From positions 1,329,856-1,393,855 of the forward strand of contig KZ111140.1 of the NCBI GenBank assembly GCA_002077045.2: DNA of 64,000 nt, read 5' to 3'. Both the position numbers and the translations under genes were made by a program. The notes under the pieces are model-generated. The model saw only the letters and a program-made list of their open reading frames with translations. It was not told the DNA's origin and ran no database searches. Of the stretch, positions 1 through 11,100 are shown in pieces; the stretch's first letter is position 1; each line of letters begins with the position of its first letter. The DNA is from Rachicladosporium sp. CCFEE 5018 (lineage: Eukaryota; Ascomycota; Dothideomycetes; Cladosporiales; Cladosporiaceae).

Positions 1-704
1 ATGCGCAGTAGCGCTCGCATACTCTTTAGGAAGAGCTTAGCACATGATGCCTGGGACCTGATACAAGAGCCGTATATGGGTTTTCGCGAGATGCGTTGCT
101 ACCGGATGGGGCGTCAATGGCATAGTTGGTTTCCGACCAGTGAAAGGAAGCTCTACGTTCTTCTTGGACAGCAGCGGCCTAATTGCAGGGAGACATCCAG
201 ATCGGCACGAGCGCAGTCTGCACTAACGAACACAGCATATCTATCAGTCGTTAATTTGAATGCGGATTTGCGCCATGCCCGCGGCGTAGTCTGTAGGCGC
301 CTGAAGGATTATGCTCCAACGATACATGCTGTTATGAAGCGGCACAGGTGGCGGTGTATTCCAAGTAGCGCTGACCGGCGTGCATGACTCGCGGTATGTA
401 CTCGGGAAAGTGACCACTACATCCCCTATCGCATCACCATACGACCGTTTGAAGTGTGCTGCTAGACTGAGTGATCTCGCCCTCATGGTCTGTTCGGTCG
501 TAGTAGTCTAAACGCTACTACGACGTTTGGACGTGAGTAATATCATTTCTGCAGCATCACGGATTAGTTTGCTCGACTGCATCAAGCCCAATCCTGTGTA
601 CTTGGAGCGCCGAGAACTTCCTGCCAGCAACGCGACAACGCCGTAAGCCCCCAGATTGGAAGCCATCAGCATTTGAGACGATCACTGACTTTCCAAGTTT
701 TACG
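1..704. other. Intergenic, no gene seen
   Basis: The open frames here show no recognisable domain, signal peptide or splice structure. I could not align this stretch with the sequence left of the matching gene in the second copy (about 30170-30872), so the similarity between the copies ends close to position 705. Confidence 0.5.
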
Positions 705-1088
705 ATGCCCGTACGCATCTATCTTCTAGCGATGAGTGTCGCGTGCGTAGCCATCACTTTACGGTACGCCAAGATGCTCTCCATACCACGAGCGAGATGC
801 ACTTCCTACAATCCATCGAACACCACACAGTGCATGGCGTGGAATGTTGTCAACGGCTACAAGTGGGAACAGAGCAGAATTACCAAACTGTCCGAAGAAT
901 GTCGCTTAGTTTGCGAGAGCTTGGAGAAAAAGTGCTGGCCGATCTATGAAACCACCAGTAAGACATCTTTCGGCTTCCACTGCGTTGACGTTGACTGGTA
1001 TCCGCCAGAAAGCGTGAGTGTCGAGGAAGGAGCGGCCAAGTTATTGCAGATGCGAGAAGACAGGGCTGACAATCGAGGGCTGGTCTGA
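705..1088 (+). CDS. Small cysteine-rich membrane-anchored or secreted protein (copy A)
   Basis: Single-exon frame of 127 aa with a normal ATG. Residues 4-20 form a hydrophobic segment that could be a signal anchor or an uncleaved signal peptide. The rest is a small lumenal or extracellular domain with six cysteines (about C32, C43, C66, C70, C77, C93) and one N-glycosylation sequon near N39. I do not recognise the family. The counterpart at 30873-31256 has the same length and keeps all six cysteines, plus the WYP and SVEEG motifs near the C-terminus, but only about 60% of residues by eye. Neighbouring duplicated genes are far more similar. Conserved length and cysteines support a real gene, possibly a fast-evolving secreted or surface protein. 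No function is assigned. Confidence 0.6.
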   Translation: MPVRIYLLAMSVACVAITLRYAKMLSIPRARCTSYNPSNTTQCMAWNVVNGYKWEQSRITKLSEECRLVCESLEKKCWPIYETTSKTSFGFHCVDVDWYPPESVSVEEGAAKLLQMREDRADNRGLV

Positions 1089-1457
1089 GCAGGATTCGGG
1101 TGTGCTTTATGCTGACGTATGATATCGCCACTCCTCTGCGCTCATGCTGTTGCGTTGTAGCATGTGTCCATCAGTAGTAGAGGCGGTTGCGCATCCTCGC
1201 AAGCACCTCGCAGGGTTCGACGAAGGGACAATACTTGGTTACGCTCGAGCCTCTCACACCTTGACCTGTCGCTGTATCACCGTAGTTGCGCGATACGTAT
1301 TCTCGGCCATGCATCGCGAATATGGTGTTCGCTGTTTTGCCAAGTACTCGACTACCTGATGGCGCGACCGGTGATTTCCAGTCCACTGGACTCATGCAAA
1401 GTGTTGCGGATGTGTGGCACGAGCCTAGAAGGTTGCAGCTACAGTCAGTAAAACTGA
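1089..1457. other. Intergenic between convergent genes, nothing seen
   Basis: This is the 3' flank of the small Cys-rich gene and of the aspartic-protease-like gene, which converge here. No further gene or repeat is visible. Similarity to the second copy is weak until close to the protease stop codon. Confidence 0.5.
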
Positions 1458-3157
1458 CTAGCTATCTGGCAACTCGTATCTGCGGCCCTCGCTCCCAGGC
1501 GCTTCCGCTGGTGATACGTCTCGGTTCGCAGCAATTCGTGTAGAGCTCCCATGATGTCCAACAAAGTCTTGCTTCTCCTTGCCATATGCTCCACTCCACG
1601 TAGATGTGCCGTGCACTTCCGCGGCATCTCTCGTGTGATTCGCGGGCATTTCGCTTGCCGGAGAATCAGAGTGCAGCTCTGTTGCATGGCCAGAGAATGT
1701 TATCTTTGAGTCGTCATCGTAGCATTGCTGGTCATTACTTGCTGATACCGGGATGTGGTCCTGTCTGCGTCGTCTCCGGAGCGCGAGGAGAACCGCCGCT
1801 ACCATGACAACTAGCAGTACGATCGCGCCGACGACGATGCCAGCGATGGCTCCCCCACTCAGTCCAGATCCAGTCTGTGCCTGCTGGGTTGAAATTGCGT
1901 TGCGAGTAGCAGCATCCTCGATTGATAGTATGGGCACTAGCCTTGGGCTGTCGAGAGTGTCGAACGTCGTCTGCGCAACAGTGAAGTTCTGCCGCTCCCA
2001 GTCTACCGTAATGTAGGCTTCTTGCAGAAAAGTGCGTCCGATAGTGTACTGAGTGTCGTTCACTGCACGTCGGATCGGGAAGTAGTTGGTAGGGGTGTCG
2101 TAGAATGGGTAGCTAGCTTGCAGGTCAAAAGCAGCATAAGGCAGAGAGATTGTCTGCGTGACCGCTGAGCTGTCCCCTACGTCAGTGGCCAAGGTAAAGG
2201 TGACGCTCGGCTGCAATGTGAGCAACTCGCTGCGCACTGTGTCGTTCACGAGAAATAAGTCAGTGATGTTATCATAGTTGAGACCGAAAGCACGGGTAAA
2301 GGCGGCGATCGCATCGTCTGGCAACCAAATATGAGGGACTGTACTGTCGATGAAGTGGTAAGTCGTGGACGGCAGAAGCTCAGCTGACCCGATCAAAGTG
2401 TTCTGGGCACTGATCTTCTGCACGCCAACCTGGAGTGGCCGCGAATCGTCCCCGTTCATCGCAAAGCTCACATTCGACGGTGTGAAGCGGCTTGTGTCAT
2501 AGCCACCGAGCGTGAGACTTGCTGGTGCTTTGCCTCTGTAAGCAGCGCCTGCTGTATACCCGAAGGAGGAGCTGGGGATCATGCCCTTGCCGACAAGATT
2601 CGTCATGTAAGAGTCCAGTGGGTTTGTGAAGGTCGTGAAGTTGATGGACTTGTGTCCAAGTCCAAACTGACCGAGATAATAGCTTTTGTCCTACAAAACA
2701 CGTCAACACTGCTCCTGTACGAGTTACTCGAGAGACCACCTACTGCGATACCTGCAATGACTTGATGGTCAAGGGACAGGGCATGGCTTTCGTTGCCCAG
2801 TTTTATGGCATCAAACCCATATGCTCCGTTGCCTGTGTAGCCTAACACGGTCTCCTGTGCAGTCAAACTGAAGATCCCGTTCGGCACCCAGGTGCTGCTC
2901 GCATTCGTGTCATAGCCGGTGCTGTCGCCCAGAGCGCCTCGAGTGTATGTGCAGTTCACTGGATCATTCGCAGTACAGCCTGCCGCGTTCAGCACCCAGG
3001 TCTCCTGTCCTGCTGTACTCGGCAATACGCCGAAAGGCTGCTGTGGCGTTCCGACCTCGACGATGAATGTGTTCCAGGACCCGTCGTTGCCGTCCCAGTA
3101 GGACGAGGGTCTCCAGCTCCAGGGTGCTGGTATGGTTGTATAGGTGGTATTCGCCAT
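1458..3157 (-). CDS. Aspartic-protease-like membrane protein, catalytic motif missing (copy A)
   Basis: Two exons, 2744-3157 and 1458-2690, with a 53-nt intron (2691-2743). Splicing joins ...VIAGIA to DKSYYLGQFGLG, the usual pepsin-fold sequence of this fungal family, and gives 548 aa. The fold is A1 (pepsin-like), but the first active-site loop reads STAG at residues 47-50 where DTGS is expected, and the second reads DST around D253. It is therefore probably not a peptidase. A single membrane helix at about 418-442 is followed by five arginines and a roughly 100-residue Ser-rich cytoplasmic tail, giving a type I topology. The first ATG (3157) gives no signal peptide. A possible intron acceptor (tatcag) lies just upstream, so a short 5' exon may be missing. 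It is divergent from the GPI repeat gene at 4336. Confidence 0.85.
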
Positions 3158-4335
3158 GGTCGCGCTTCGTTTCTGATACGCGAGAGCTGCTGTGACGATG
3201 GTAAGGAGACGGCTCAAATTGTACCAGGCAAAGGAATGCGAGCCAGTGACGGGAGTTTGTGTATCCGTGAGGTTGTCCGAGGTCCTTTCAGAAGACTGTG
3301 CGTGTCTGTATCGTCAGAAAATCATATCATGTCAGATGTTCTCGTAGGTGGTCAAATAAGAGATGCCGACTGTCAGGACGGCGATGCTCTCCGGTAGTCG
3401 TTCGTCGAGGAATAAAGATCGTCGACAAGATCTATCCCTCGAGATCTGATCGCGTATGCTTGCAAGAATAGGTCGACAGTCGCTTTCCATGATGTTGTCC
3501 CATGTAACACAGTGGGCGTGCTCACTCTAGGGCTGTGCAACTACCTACAGAAATGATTCGCGTGAGCATCCGAGACCTTACGAATCCTCCAGAGACTAGC
3601 GGCATGGACTTTGCAGAACGGCGGTCTTGATCGTGCTGCATCGGACAGCGTCTCCCTAAGGACGCGAAGACCATTCCGCACAAGAATGGCCTCGCAGAAG
3701 CTGCCTGCTCCGACGATCTCATAGATGCGCCATCCTGTACTGCGCTGTCTGACACTGTAAGCGAGGACAACCTTAATCTCCACACATTTCGCAACGATCA
3801 ACAGAACCCGTTTGTTCGTGTGAGGCTGAGGAAGCGACGCGCTTTTGTGGCACGTGCGGAGTGGGTCTTTCAATCTGCATGTATTGCACAGGGCAATTTC
3901 CATCCTTCGATCGTTTGAAGACCCCAACTACTCTCCCCGTACAGCGATCCCAACATACACCTCGACCTCAAAATAGTCGTTGCACCCCGGCTGGCATCTC
4001 TCTGTTCCGCTGGCATGCTGTCCCAATTGGCGGGGGAGCCAATGAACGCTAGGCTGTGGACGATCTGCAACGATTATCCATACTGCCAGCGTGTGGCACG
4101 TCGATTGTGCCATGATTTGTGAGATTGCTCCGGTGAGCGGCCACCAGGACCGCATCGCATGTATCTCAGCCCGTACACATTGGCAGATCAGTAAGTCTGG
4201 GGACATCTATTGGACTCTGATGTCCAACTTCAAGTCTCGTACCTCGACCTTGAACGCAGTGTGCTCTTCTGTCTGCATTTGCAGCTTTCTTTTGTCGGTC
4301 GCTTTAGAGCCTTCGCTCATCACACTCCTTTCGTA
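3158..4335. promoter_or_regulatory. Shared divergent intergenic region (copy A)
   Basis: About 1.2 kb between two genes read outwards: the protease-like gene to the left and the GPI repeat gene to the right. The arrangement is the same in copy B (33300-34462), so the two may share control elements. Open frames here change reading frame or residues between copies and are not convincing as genes. I identified no specific motif. Confidence 0.4.
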
Positions 4336-6498
4336 ATGGCGGGCATGTTCGTCAAGCTTACCTTGCTCGGCTTATTGGCCACATCGGCTCTAGCACATCC
4401 AGATCTTGAACCACGACAGACGTTCGCAAACACCACATCGCCGACCTTCACGTTCGATAAACCTCAAACAACGACTTCGCTGAACGGGGCGGAGAGCGGC
4501 GTCACCAAGCAGACTGAGACGGGTCTCGTCGATGCAGTTCCCACGAGCTCGCCAGAGCCAAGCAGTGTTGGGTCGAGTGCAGAAACGAAGCAGACTCTGA
4601 TTAGTCTCGTTGATGCGACTACGACGACCTCGCCCGGAACCTCGGCCACTTTCACGCACTTGAAGCCATCAGGAGTAGCCGAGACAAAGGAAAGCCAGGG
4701 TGTACTGGTACCAACCACGACTGCCCAAGAACTGACCACGAGTTCGCCACAAGGGGCAGCTGCTCAATCGCCGAGTACTACTGCAACAGCATTGGAACAG
4801 GTCGGCAACACTGGTGCTCCCTCCCCGACTACGAGCGTCGTCGTCACGACAGCTCCGGTCACAATACCGACAACAGCAGCGACAGATCTAGCTGGCGTGA
4901 TAGCTTCGCTCGTAGGTAGCGCGGGGACTACCAACGTAGCACCCACCACTGCGATACCAACGACTGCAGCAGCTACAAAGGCTCCAGAGACCACGCCTGA
5001 GCCTGTACCGAGCTTCACGTTCGCACCAGCGTCGGACGCTGTGGGATCTTCGGTCGGAGGGACTACAACACCAGTGGCACCCATTGTCGTGACTATTGGT
5101 TCCGCAGTTGTGAGCCAGAACAGCCAATCTCAATTCGTCGTAGGCAGCGAGACGCTTACGCCTGGCGGAGCAGTGACACAAGGTAGCACCACAATCTCCT
5201 TGGCATCCTCAGCTACGGCCATCGTCGTCAACGGTCAAACCACCGCTCTCCCGACGGCATCACCGCAAACAACCGCATCGCCACCTGCTGTAGTCCTCGG
5301 AAGCTCGACGATCACTCGCAATAGCGCTTCGCAGCTTGTTGTCGGCTCGCAAACACTGTCGGCGGGAGGGCCCGCGATCATAGCGAGTGGAACTACAATC
5401 TCGCTTGCGCCTTCGGGCACCGCAATAGTTGTCAACGGCGCGACGTCTCAGATTCTCGACACGCACAGCATTCAGCCGCCAAGTGGACCTACCATAATCT
5501 CGATTGGGTCTTCGATTGTGACTGCAAATTCGGCTTCTCAGTTTGTCGTAGGGTCGCAGACATTAAGTGCGGGTGGCGCAGCTATAACCCAAGACGGCAC
5601 GACCTTGTCTCTTGCCACATCCGCGACAGCGCTTGTGATCAACGGCCAGACTTCGCTCCTGACGAGCGTAGCAGCCGTGACGCCGACACCGCCTGTCGCA
5701 GTCATCACAATAGGCTCGGACACCATCACAGCCAATCAAGCTTCAGCCTTCGCGATCGGTAGCCAGACACTCTCGGCAGGAGAAGCTATGACTGTCTCCG
5801 GCACTGCGATCTCGCTAGCCACTCAAGGGACCGCCATCGTCGTCAATGGCCAGACTACGCCCGTCGTGGTTCCGGTCGCTGCACCCATCACCCTCGGTCT
5901 CAGCGTAGCAGCGACACCGATTATCTCCGGTGCATTCGTCCTTCCTTCGGGCTCGACGCTCAAACCCGGCTCTGCAGTGACGATAGCCGGCACTACCTAC
6001 TCCGTCCCATCTACCGGATCCACCTTGATAGTGAATGGTCAAGTCATAGCAGCGCCTACACCTCAAAGCATCACACTCGGCTCTTCGATGGCGGCCGTCA
6101 CACCTACGCTGATCGGCAGTCAGACGGCCTACGTTGTCGGGGGCCAGACTTTGACTCAAGGAGAGAAGGTTGTGGTGGCAAGTCAGACACTGAGTATTGC
6201 AAGTGGTGGAGCAGCAATCATCGTGGCAAGTGGAGGGACGACGCAGACGGATAGTGTAGCGGCTGCGATCATGACTGTCTTCAACACTAGGAGCAGTACA
6301 TTGATCAGCAGCACAATGACGAGCGCAGCGTCGACGACCGCGAGAACAGCGATAAAAGCGAGTGCCAGCTCAGCAAGTCCGAGCGGCACAGCTACATCGG
6401 CTTTGCTGGGCGAGTCTGTCGCGCAGAGCAGTGTGAGCTTACATGGAGCTGCGATGGCATTGATACTTCTTCTATTTGCTGGCACCTTGGCTTTATAG
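4336..6498 (+). CDS. GPI-anchored Ser/Thr-rich cell wall protein with internal repeats (copy A)
   Basis: Uninterrupted 720-aa frame. I chose the ATG at 4336 because it starts a clean signal peptide (residues 1-20, ending TSALA before HPDLEPRQ). The frame is open further upstream, but that extension is not needed. Residues 40-245 are a low-complexity Thr/Ser/Ala/Pro stalk, presumably O-mannosylated. Residues about 250-632 hold six degenerate units of 50-58 aa with the pattern LGSxxIT...FVVGSQTLSxGG...TISLA...AIVVNG, probably beta-rich. The C-terminus is a Ser-rich spacer and a hydrophobic tail (703-720, AMALILLLFAGTLAL) typical of a GPI signal. The likely role is a wall structural protein or adhesin. 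It is a paralogue of the 37736 gene in copy B, with which it shares the mature N-terminal pattern HPDxxPRQTxANTTS. Confidence 0.85.
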   Translation: MAGMFVKLTLLGLLATSALAHPDLEPRQTFANTTSPTFTFDKPQTTTSLNGAESGVTKQTETGLVDAVPTSSPEPSSVGSSAETKQTLISLVDATTTTSPGTSATFTHLKPSGVAETKESQGVLVPTTTAQELTTSSPQGAAAQSPSTTATALEQVGNTGAPSPTTSVVVTTAPVTIPTTAATDLAGVIASLVGSAGTTNVAPTTAIPTTAAATKAPETTPEPVPSFTFAPASDAVGSSVGGTTTPVAPIVVTIGSAVVSQNSQSQFVVGSETLTPGGAVTQGSTTISLASSATAIVVNGQTTALPTASPQTTASPPAVVLGSSTITRNSASQLVVGSQTLSAGGPAIIASGTTISLAPSGTAIVVNGATSQILDTHSIQPPSGPTIISIGSSIVTANSASQFVVGSQTLSAGGAAITQDGTTLSLATSATALVINGQTSLLTSVAAVTPTPPVAVITIGSDTITANQASAFAIGSQTLSAGEAMTVSGTAISLATQGTAIVVNGQTTPVVVPVAAPITLGLSVAATPIISGAFVLPSGSTLKPGSAVTIAGTTYSVPSTGSTLIVNGQVIAAPTPQSITLGSSMAAVTPTLIGSQTAYVVGGQTLTQGEKVVVASQTLSIASGGAAIIVASGGTTQTDSVAAAIMTVFNTRSSTLISSTMTSAASTTARTAIKASASSASPSGTATSALLGESVAQSSVSLHGAAMALILLLFAGTLAL
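5083..6231 (+). repeat. Six degenerate tandem protein repeats (copy A)
   Basis: The units start near residues 250, 318, 385, 455, 516 and 577 of the 720-aa protein. Units 2-4 are the most regular; units 5-6 are more diverged. The core is VVGSQTLSAGG followed by GTxISLA and AIVVNG. Confidence 0.75.
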
Positions 6499-6911
6499 AC
6501 ACAGATAATGAATGTATCACTACTGTCGTCCTGCAGTCCTATGCTAAGCTATTCTCGTCGAATTTAGGCAGGAGTGGGAGAACAATTACTCAGAAGTGGC
6601 TGAGAGCAGCACATTCCCGGGTAATATGTTCTGCTACGTGATGCCCAGCTGTACTGGCTGCCGTCTACCTGCCATCTCGTTCTATGTTACATGCCATGAC
6701 CATGATTTTGAGTGCCTGGTGAGACACTTCAGTCCATGGGAGAGAACTGATGAAGGGGTTCTGACAAGGGTTCAGATCAAGCTCAGTCGGCAAACGCACC
6801 GATCCGTGGAAGTGACGTGGCCGCCAACTCTCGTGGCAGCTGGCATCGCCAGGCTACATCTACACACTCGACCGTCGCACAACTCTGGTGTCGCCCCAGC
6901 ACACCGCAGCC
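6499..6911. other. Intergenic upstream of ERD2; lacks the 3.3 kb present in copy B
   Basis: Its left part aligns to 36632-36780 and its right part to about 40130-40295 of copy B. The roughly 3.3 kb between those points in B, including a second GPI-type gene, is absent here. No gene is seen in this stretch. Confidence 0.6.
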
Positions 6912-8028
6912 ATGGCCGACAGCATGAACATCTTCCGGATCTTCGGCGACCTCTCCCACATGGCCAGCAAGATCATCCTCATCACCGCCATCCACCGCAA
7001 CAGCAGCGCCGAAGGAGTCTCCCTGCTCACCCAGCTGCTCTACGGTCTGGTCTTTGTAACGAGATATGTGGACCTGCTCTGGACAGTACCTTGGCACGCG
7101 GCCTGGAACTTCGTGTTCAAGGTCACGTACCTTAGCACGTCGGCGTATGTGGTGTATATCATGATGCGCGTCTTCCCCAGGACGCGCGAGAAGGAGGGAG
7201 CGTGGAAATTGGCGACGTGGAGTCTAGGTGCGTGCTTGATTGCTACGCCAATCGCTGCGCCGTTACTGGAAGGGTGGTATACTCTGGTTATGCCGATTGA
7301 GGTACTACGCCCTCTTCTCTCGTTACACGCTTCCACTCACTAACAATATTCAGCTCCTCTGGGTCTTCAGCATAATCCTCGAGTCCGTGTGCATCCTGCC
7401 CCAACTTCTCCTCCTCCGACAAACCTCCGTACCTACAGTCCTTGACAGCTTTTACCTAGTAGCGCTAGGAAGCTACCGCACATTTTACCTTATCAACTGG
7501 ATCTACAAAGCCGCTCGAGGGCATCACGTAGACTGGGTGTCCATGATCTTCGGCACGCTGCAGACTCTGCTGTACGTTGACTTCGCGTGGGTATACTACA
7601 GCCGGCAGCGTGTGAAGTTGCGAGGAGGCGGGGTAGTGGACTCGGATGATTTGAGCAAGAGCTTCCTTGTGCGGAGGTTCATTGGAAACCAGCGCGTAAG
7701 TCAGGATGAGGATGTCGCAGACGAGGACGCCGCGTTGGCTGGGCAGGAGAACGGGACGATCAGGCCTGGAGCCGGGGCGAGGCAGTGGGGTGTCAGAGGG
7801 ATCAGTGTGAGTGCGGATGATACACTGGACCAGCATCAAGATCACGGTCCGAGTGAGATCGCGAACCCGGATGCGTTTGCGGATGACTATGATGAGGATG
7901 CTGATGCGCCTCCGCCGCCTGCGAAGGACTCGAAGCACAGTCGGAGTGACAGCAGTGAGAGCGTGAAGGCGGATGAGGGTACGACTGAGTGGGCTAGTTC
8001 GGTGCGGAAAAGTCAAGATGATGACTAG
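6912..8028 (+). CDS. ERD2: ER lumen protein-retaining receptor (KDEL/HDEL receptor) with long acidic tail (copy A)
   Basis: Retrieves escaped ER lumenal proteins carrying HDEL/KDEL tails from the Golgi to the ER in COPI vesicles. Exons 6912-7301 and 7354-8028 flank a 52-nt intron with a CACTAAC branch site, giving 354 aa. The start is the ATG in GCAGCCATGGCC; an in-frame GTG upstream is not used. The seven-helix core fills residues 1-215 and shows family motifs: NIFRIFGDLSHMASK at the N-terminus, TRYVDLLW near 50, YLVALGSYRTFYLINW at 164-179 and the final helix ending DFAWVYYSR. Residues about 220-354 are an extra cytosolic tail rich in Asp, Glu and Ser with a PPPP stretch. Yeast Erd2 has 219 residues, so the tail is a large addition. 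It converges on the GH115 gene 74 bp downstream. Confidence 0.95.
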
Positions 8029-8102
8029 TAGCCGCAATATTGTACATTTGTCGTCTATGGTCGTTCTCTCCCTTCTCACTAGGACCTCACCCACAGCTTC
8101 CC

Positions 8103-11100
8103 TCACACCCTCGGACTCTCCGGCGGTCCCAGATAACTCGGCCTCACGCCCCCAAGATTCACCCACAAACTATTCACCACCATCCCCGGCTCCAGCAACC
8201 ACAACTTCAGCACATGCTCCCCCGGCCCCGTGTACGTGACATTACTATTACTATACCACGCATTACTGGCGACCGAGCCCCTCAGCCCCGCCCATCCAAT
8301 CGGCAGATTCCCGGCCGGCTGGTCGATAATGTACTTCACCGTCTGTACGGGCTGAGAATCAAGCTGCAGGGCGTAGCGGAGCGGGCGGTTCGGGTCGGTG
8401 TTCAGGGATGTCGTGGCGACGAGGGTGATGTTGAGGACGTGGCCGGGGACTGAGGTGATGGGGGAGAAGGTGTAGAGGTTGTAGGTTAGGGCCGGAGCGG
8501 TTGTGAGGTCTAGAGATGGCGCTGTGACGGGGAAGAGGGTGAGGCCTGAGAGGGTGCGGGATAGGCCGGGGATGATGGTGTAGGAGACCTTGGCTGCGTT
8601 GGTGGCGGCTGGCGTGATGGAGGAGTAGTGCTCGGCTTCTATTGAGATGTGGCCGTCGGACTCGATGTAGCCGTTTGTGTAGTTCGAGGGGAGAACGGTG
8701 TTGCGGAATGACAGCATGAGCTGTGGCATGTTGAATTGCGTGCCGTAGTCTCGGCTTGAGGAGATATTAAGCATGACTATGCCGTTGCCTGCGGGTGCGG
8801 AGGCAAAGTCCACAGTCGCCCAAATACGGATGTCAGTCGTGCCATTGGATGTAAGACTGCCGAAGGACTGGGAGAAGTGGACGAAAGATGCGTTCGAAGT
8901 GATGTTCCATTCCACGGCGTTAGTGCCCACACTGAATATGTCGATCCAGCGAGATATCGCGCCGTATGGATCGACTGGTGGGATAGTCAGGGCATTGGAC
9001 GAGAGGGCGTGGTACATGTCGTCGCCCGGCACGGTGGCGTTGCTCGTCTCCACGCTGACACCAAGGTCACCGGCCAGATCGCGTTCCTGTACCTGCACGT
9101 ACTGCAGTCCAGGCAGCGCTTGCCGCATTGGCTGCTGCCAGTAGGTATATCCAATATGAGTCTGATCCATCATGTGCTCCCACTTCCCGTTCAGTAGCGT
9201 GTTGTATTACACAGTGAGCTGATGGTCTCGTTCGAATTGTTTGAGCACGTGCTGAGCCATAGAGTTGGCCGAATTTCGACCTTGTGAAGCGTAGAGAGTG
9301 TTCTTAGCGACTGAGATCATGATGTCGTAGAACACCCAGCCGGCTGTTACAGGGTGATACACCATCTCGAAGAACGCTGGCTGAGTCTCAGTGGACAAGC
9401 TGTCGAGGATGTTTTGTGCAACGTCGGCCATTTGCTGCCATTCTGCCAGAATTCTGTCGGCTTCACTGTAGTCGATCAAGCTGTAGATCGTTGGGTCGAC
9501 CAGCTCGTACTTCCCACGCCCGGCGGCGATGGAATAGTTGTTCATTAGCTCCGCGGTCTGGGTAGCAACAGTGGGTCCGAACTCCCGCGATGCCCAGTAC
9601 TGCAGCCAAACGGGTGTGCTCTTCTCGTCCCATAGGTCAATGTCGTATGCTAGGTCCAAGAAGTGGCTGATCGGCATCTCAAAGGGCTTAAGATCACCAA
9701 CGTTGACCACCCGGATGCGGCGAGCGTCTCTCTCATACGCCAATTGCATCTGCTCCCACGTCTTCTGCAGCTGCACAGTGTTGATCCACTTGTAGTCTCG
9801 AGGGTCGCCTACGTAGTCGAAGTGGTAGTATACGCCTGCGCCACCACTACGTTGAGTTTCGTTGCCAACAGGGAGACGACGAATGTTGCCCCAATTATCG
9901 TCGGTCCAGAGGAGGGTGATCCAGTCAGGCACCCGCATACCCTTCTCGTAGTAGCCCTGGACTTCCTTGTACAGACACCAGAGCTGGGGGACGGCATCGG
10001 GATTTGAGACTGCTTCTGTGCCCCAGATGTCCTCTAGGATCTGCGTCTGATTCGCCACTACGTTCTCCAGTAGCCCCGTTTCATCGCTCGCCGTCAGGGC
10101 CGTGTCACCGCTTCCACGCATGCCTAGATCTCATTGTTGTTGCACAGAAAAATGGTTGAGTGTCTTCAGACATACCCATGGTGAGCACAGTCTCGTACGG
10201 CTTCGCCCGCTCCGCACCTTCTACGAAGAACGGATAGATGGACTCGTTGTTCGTTTTCCACTGCCAGGGACCCTTCCCAAAAGCGTTCCACTCTTTAGTG
10301 CTGCGTGCAAGTGGCTCAGTATGGCTGCTACCCATCACAATCCCATACTCATCAGCCAAAGCCTGTGTCCGCGGATCGTCCACGTTGAACATAGAGTTCC
10401 ACTGCGCGGGCCAGAGATAGTTTGCTCTCAGTCGCAACAATAGCTCGAAGATTGATTTGTAGAAGTCCGCATTGTAGCCCGGTCCCCAAGGCGAGGGAGG
10501 AAACTTTGCATTCACATACCCAGTGAGCGCTGGTGCTTCGTCGTTGATGAAGAATCCGCGGTAGCGGACTGATGGCGGTTTCTGGATAACGGTCGTTGCC
10601 TGTGCCCAGATCCCGGAGTGTTTCTGCGGTGGCGAGTCGGCGTACCAGTATCATGGCGAGACACCGATCTGCTCAGAGATCGAGTAGAGACCGTATATTG
10701 TGCCGCGACGATTGGAGCCTGCGATGACTACAGCTCGTGAGACGCCTTCCGTTGGGTTGTCCAATACAGTCGACACATATGCCTCCCAAGTCCCCTTAAT
10801 GGCGCTGACATCAATCTTCCCGGCCGCAATAAGGCTATCGATGATCGAAGAGTTGCCAATCGTCCCAGCAATGATGACGCCGCCCTTCACACCAGTTCCT
10901 TCGATGGCAAAGTTGCTTCTGCTGGTCACGTTGAAGATCATGCTAGCATTGAGTGTTGGGGCTGCGCCATCCTTAAGCAATGTTACGGATCCATTGGTGC
11001 CTGTCACGCGCCCAAAATCCAGCGCTAGATCGTCGGCGGTGCGCAACACCCCAGGCCAGTCACTCTGGTCGGCATAAATCTGTACGCTCGAGCCGTTTTC

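Noticed and set aside
3541..3927. 128-aa minus-strand frame in the shared promoter region
   Set aside because: About 80 residues are also open in copy B, but substitutions are largely non-synonymous and the C-terminal part changes frame. Treated as non-coding.
7465..8166. 233-aa minus-strand frame over the ERD2 gene
   Set aside because: Antisense shadow of the ERD2 second exon; the sense frame has clear family motifs.
10651..10653. Programmed TGA read-through in GH115
   Set aside because: The codon is followed by TAC rather than the known CTA read-through context, and further stops downstream would still block translation.
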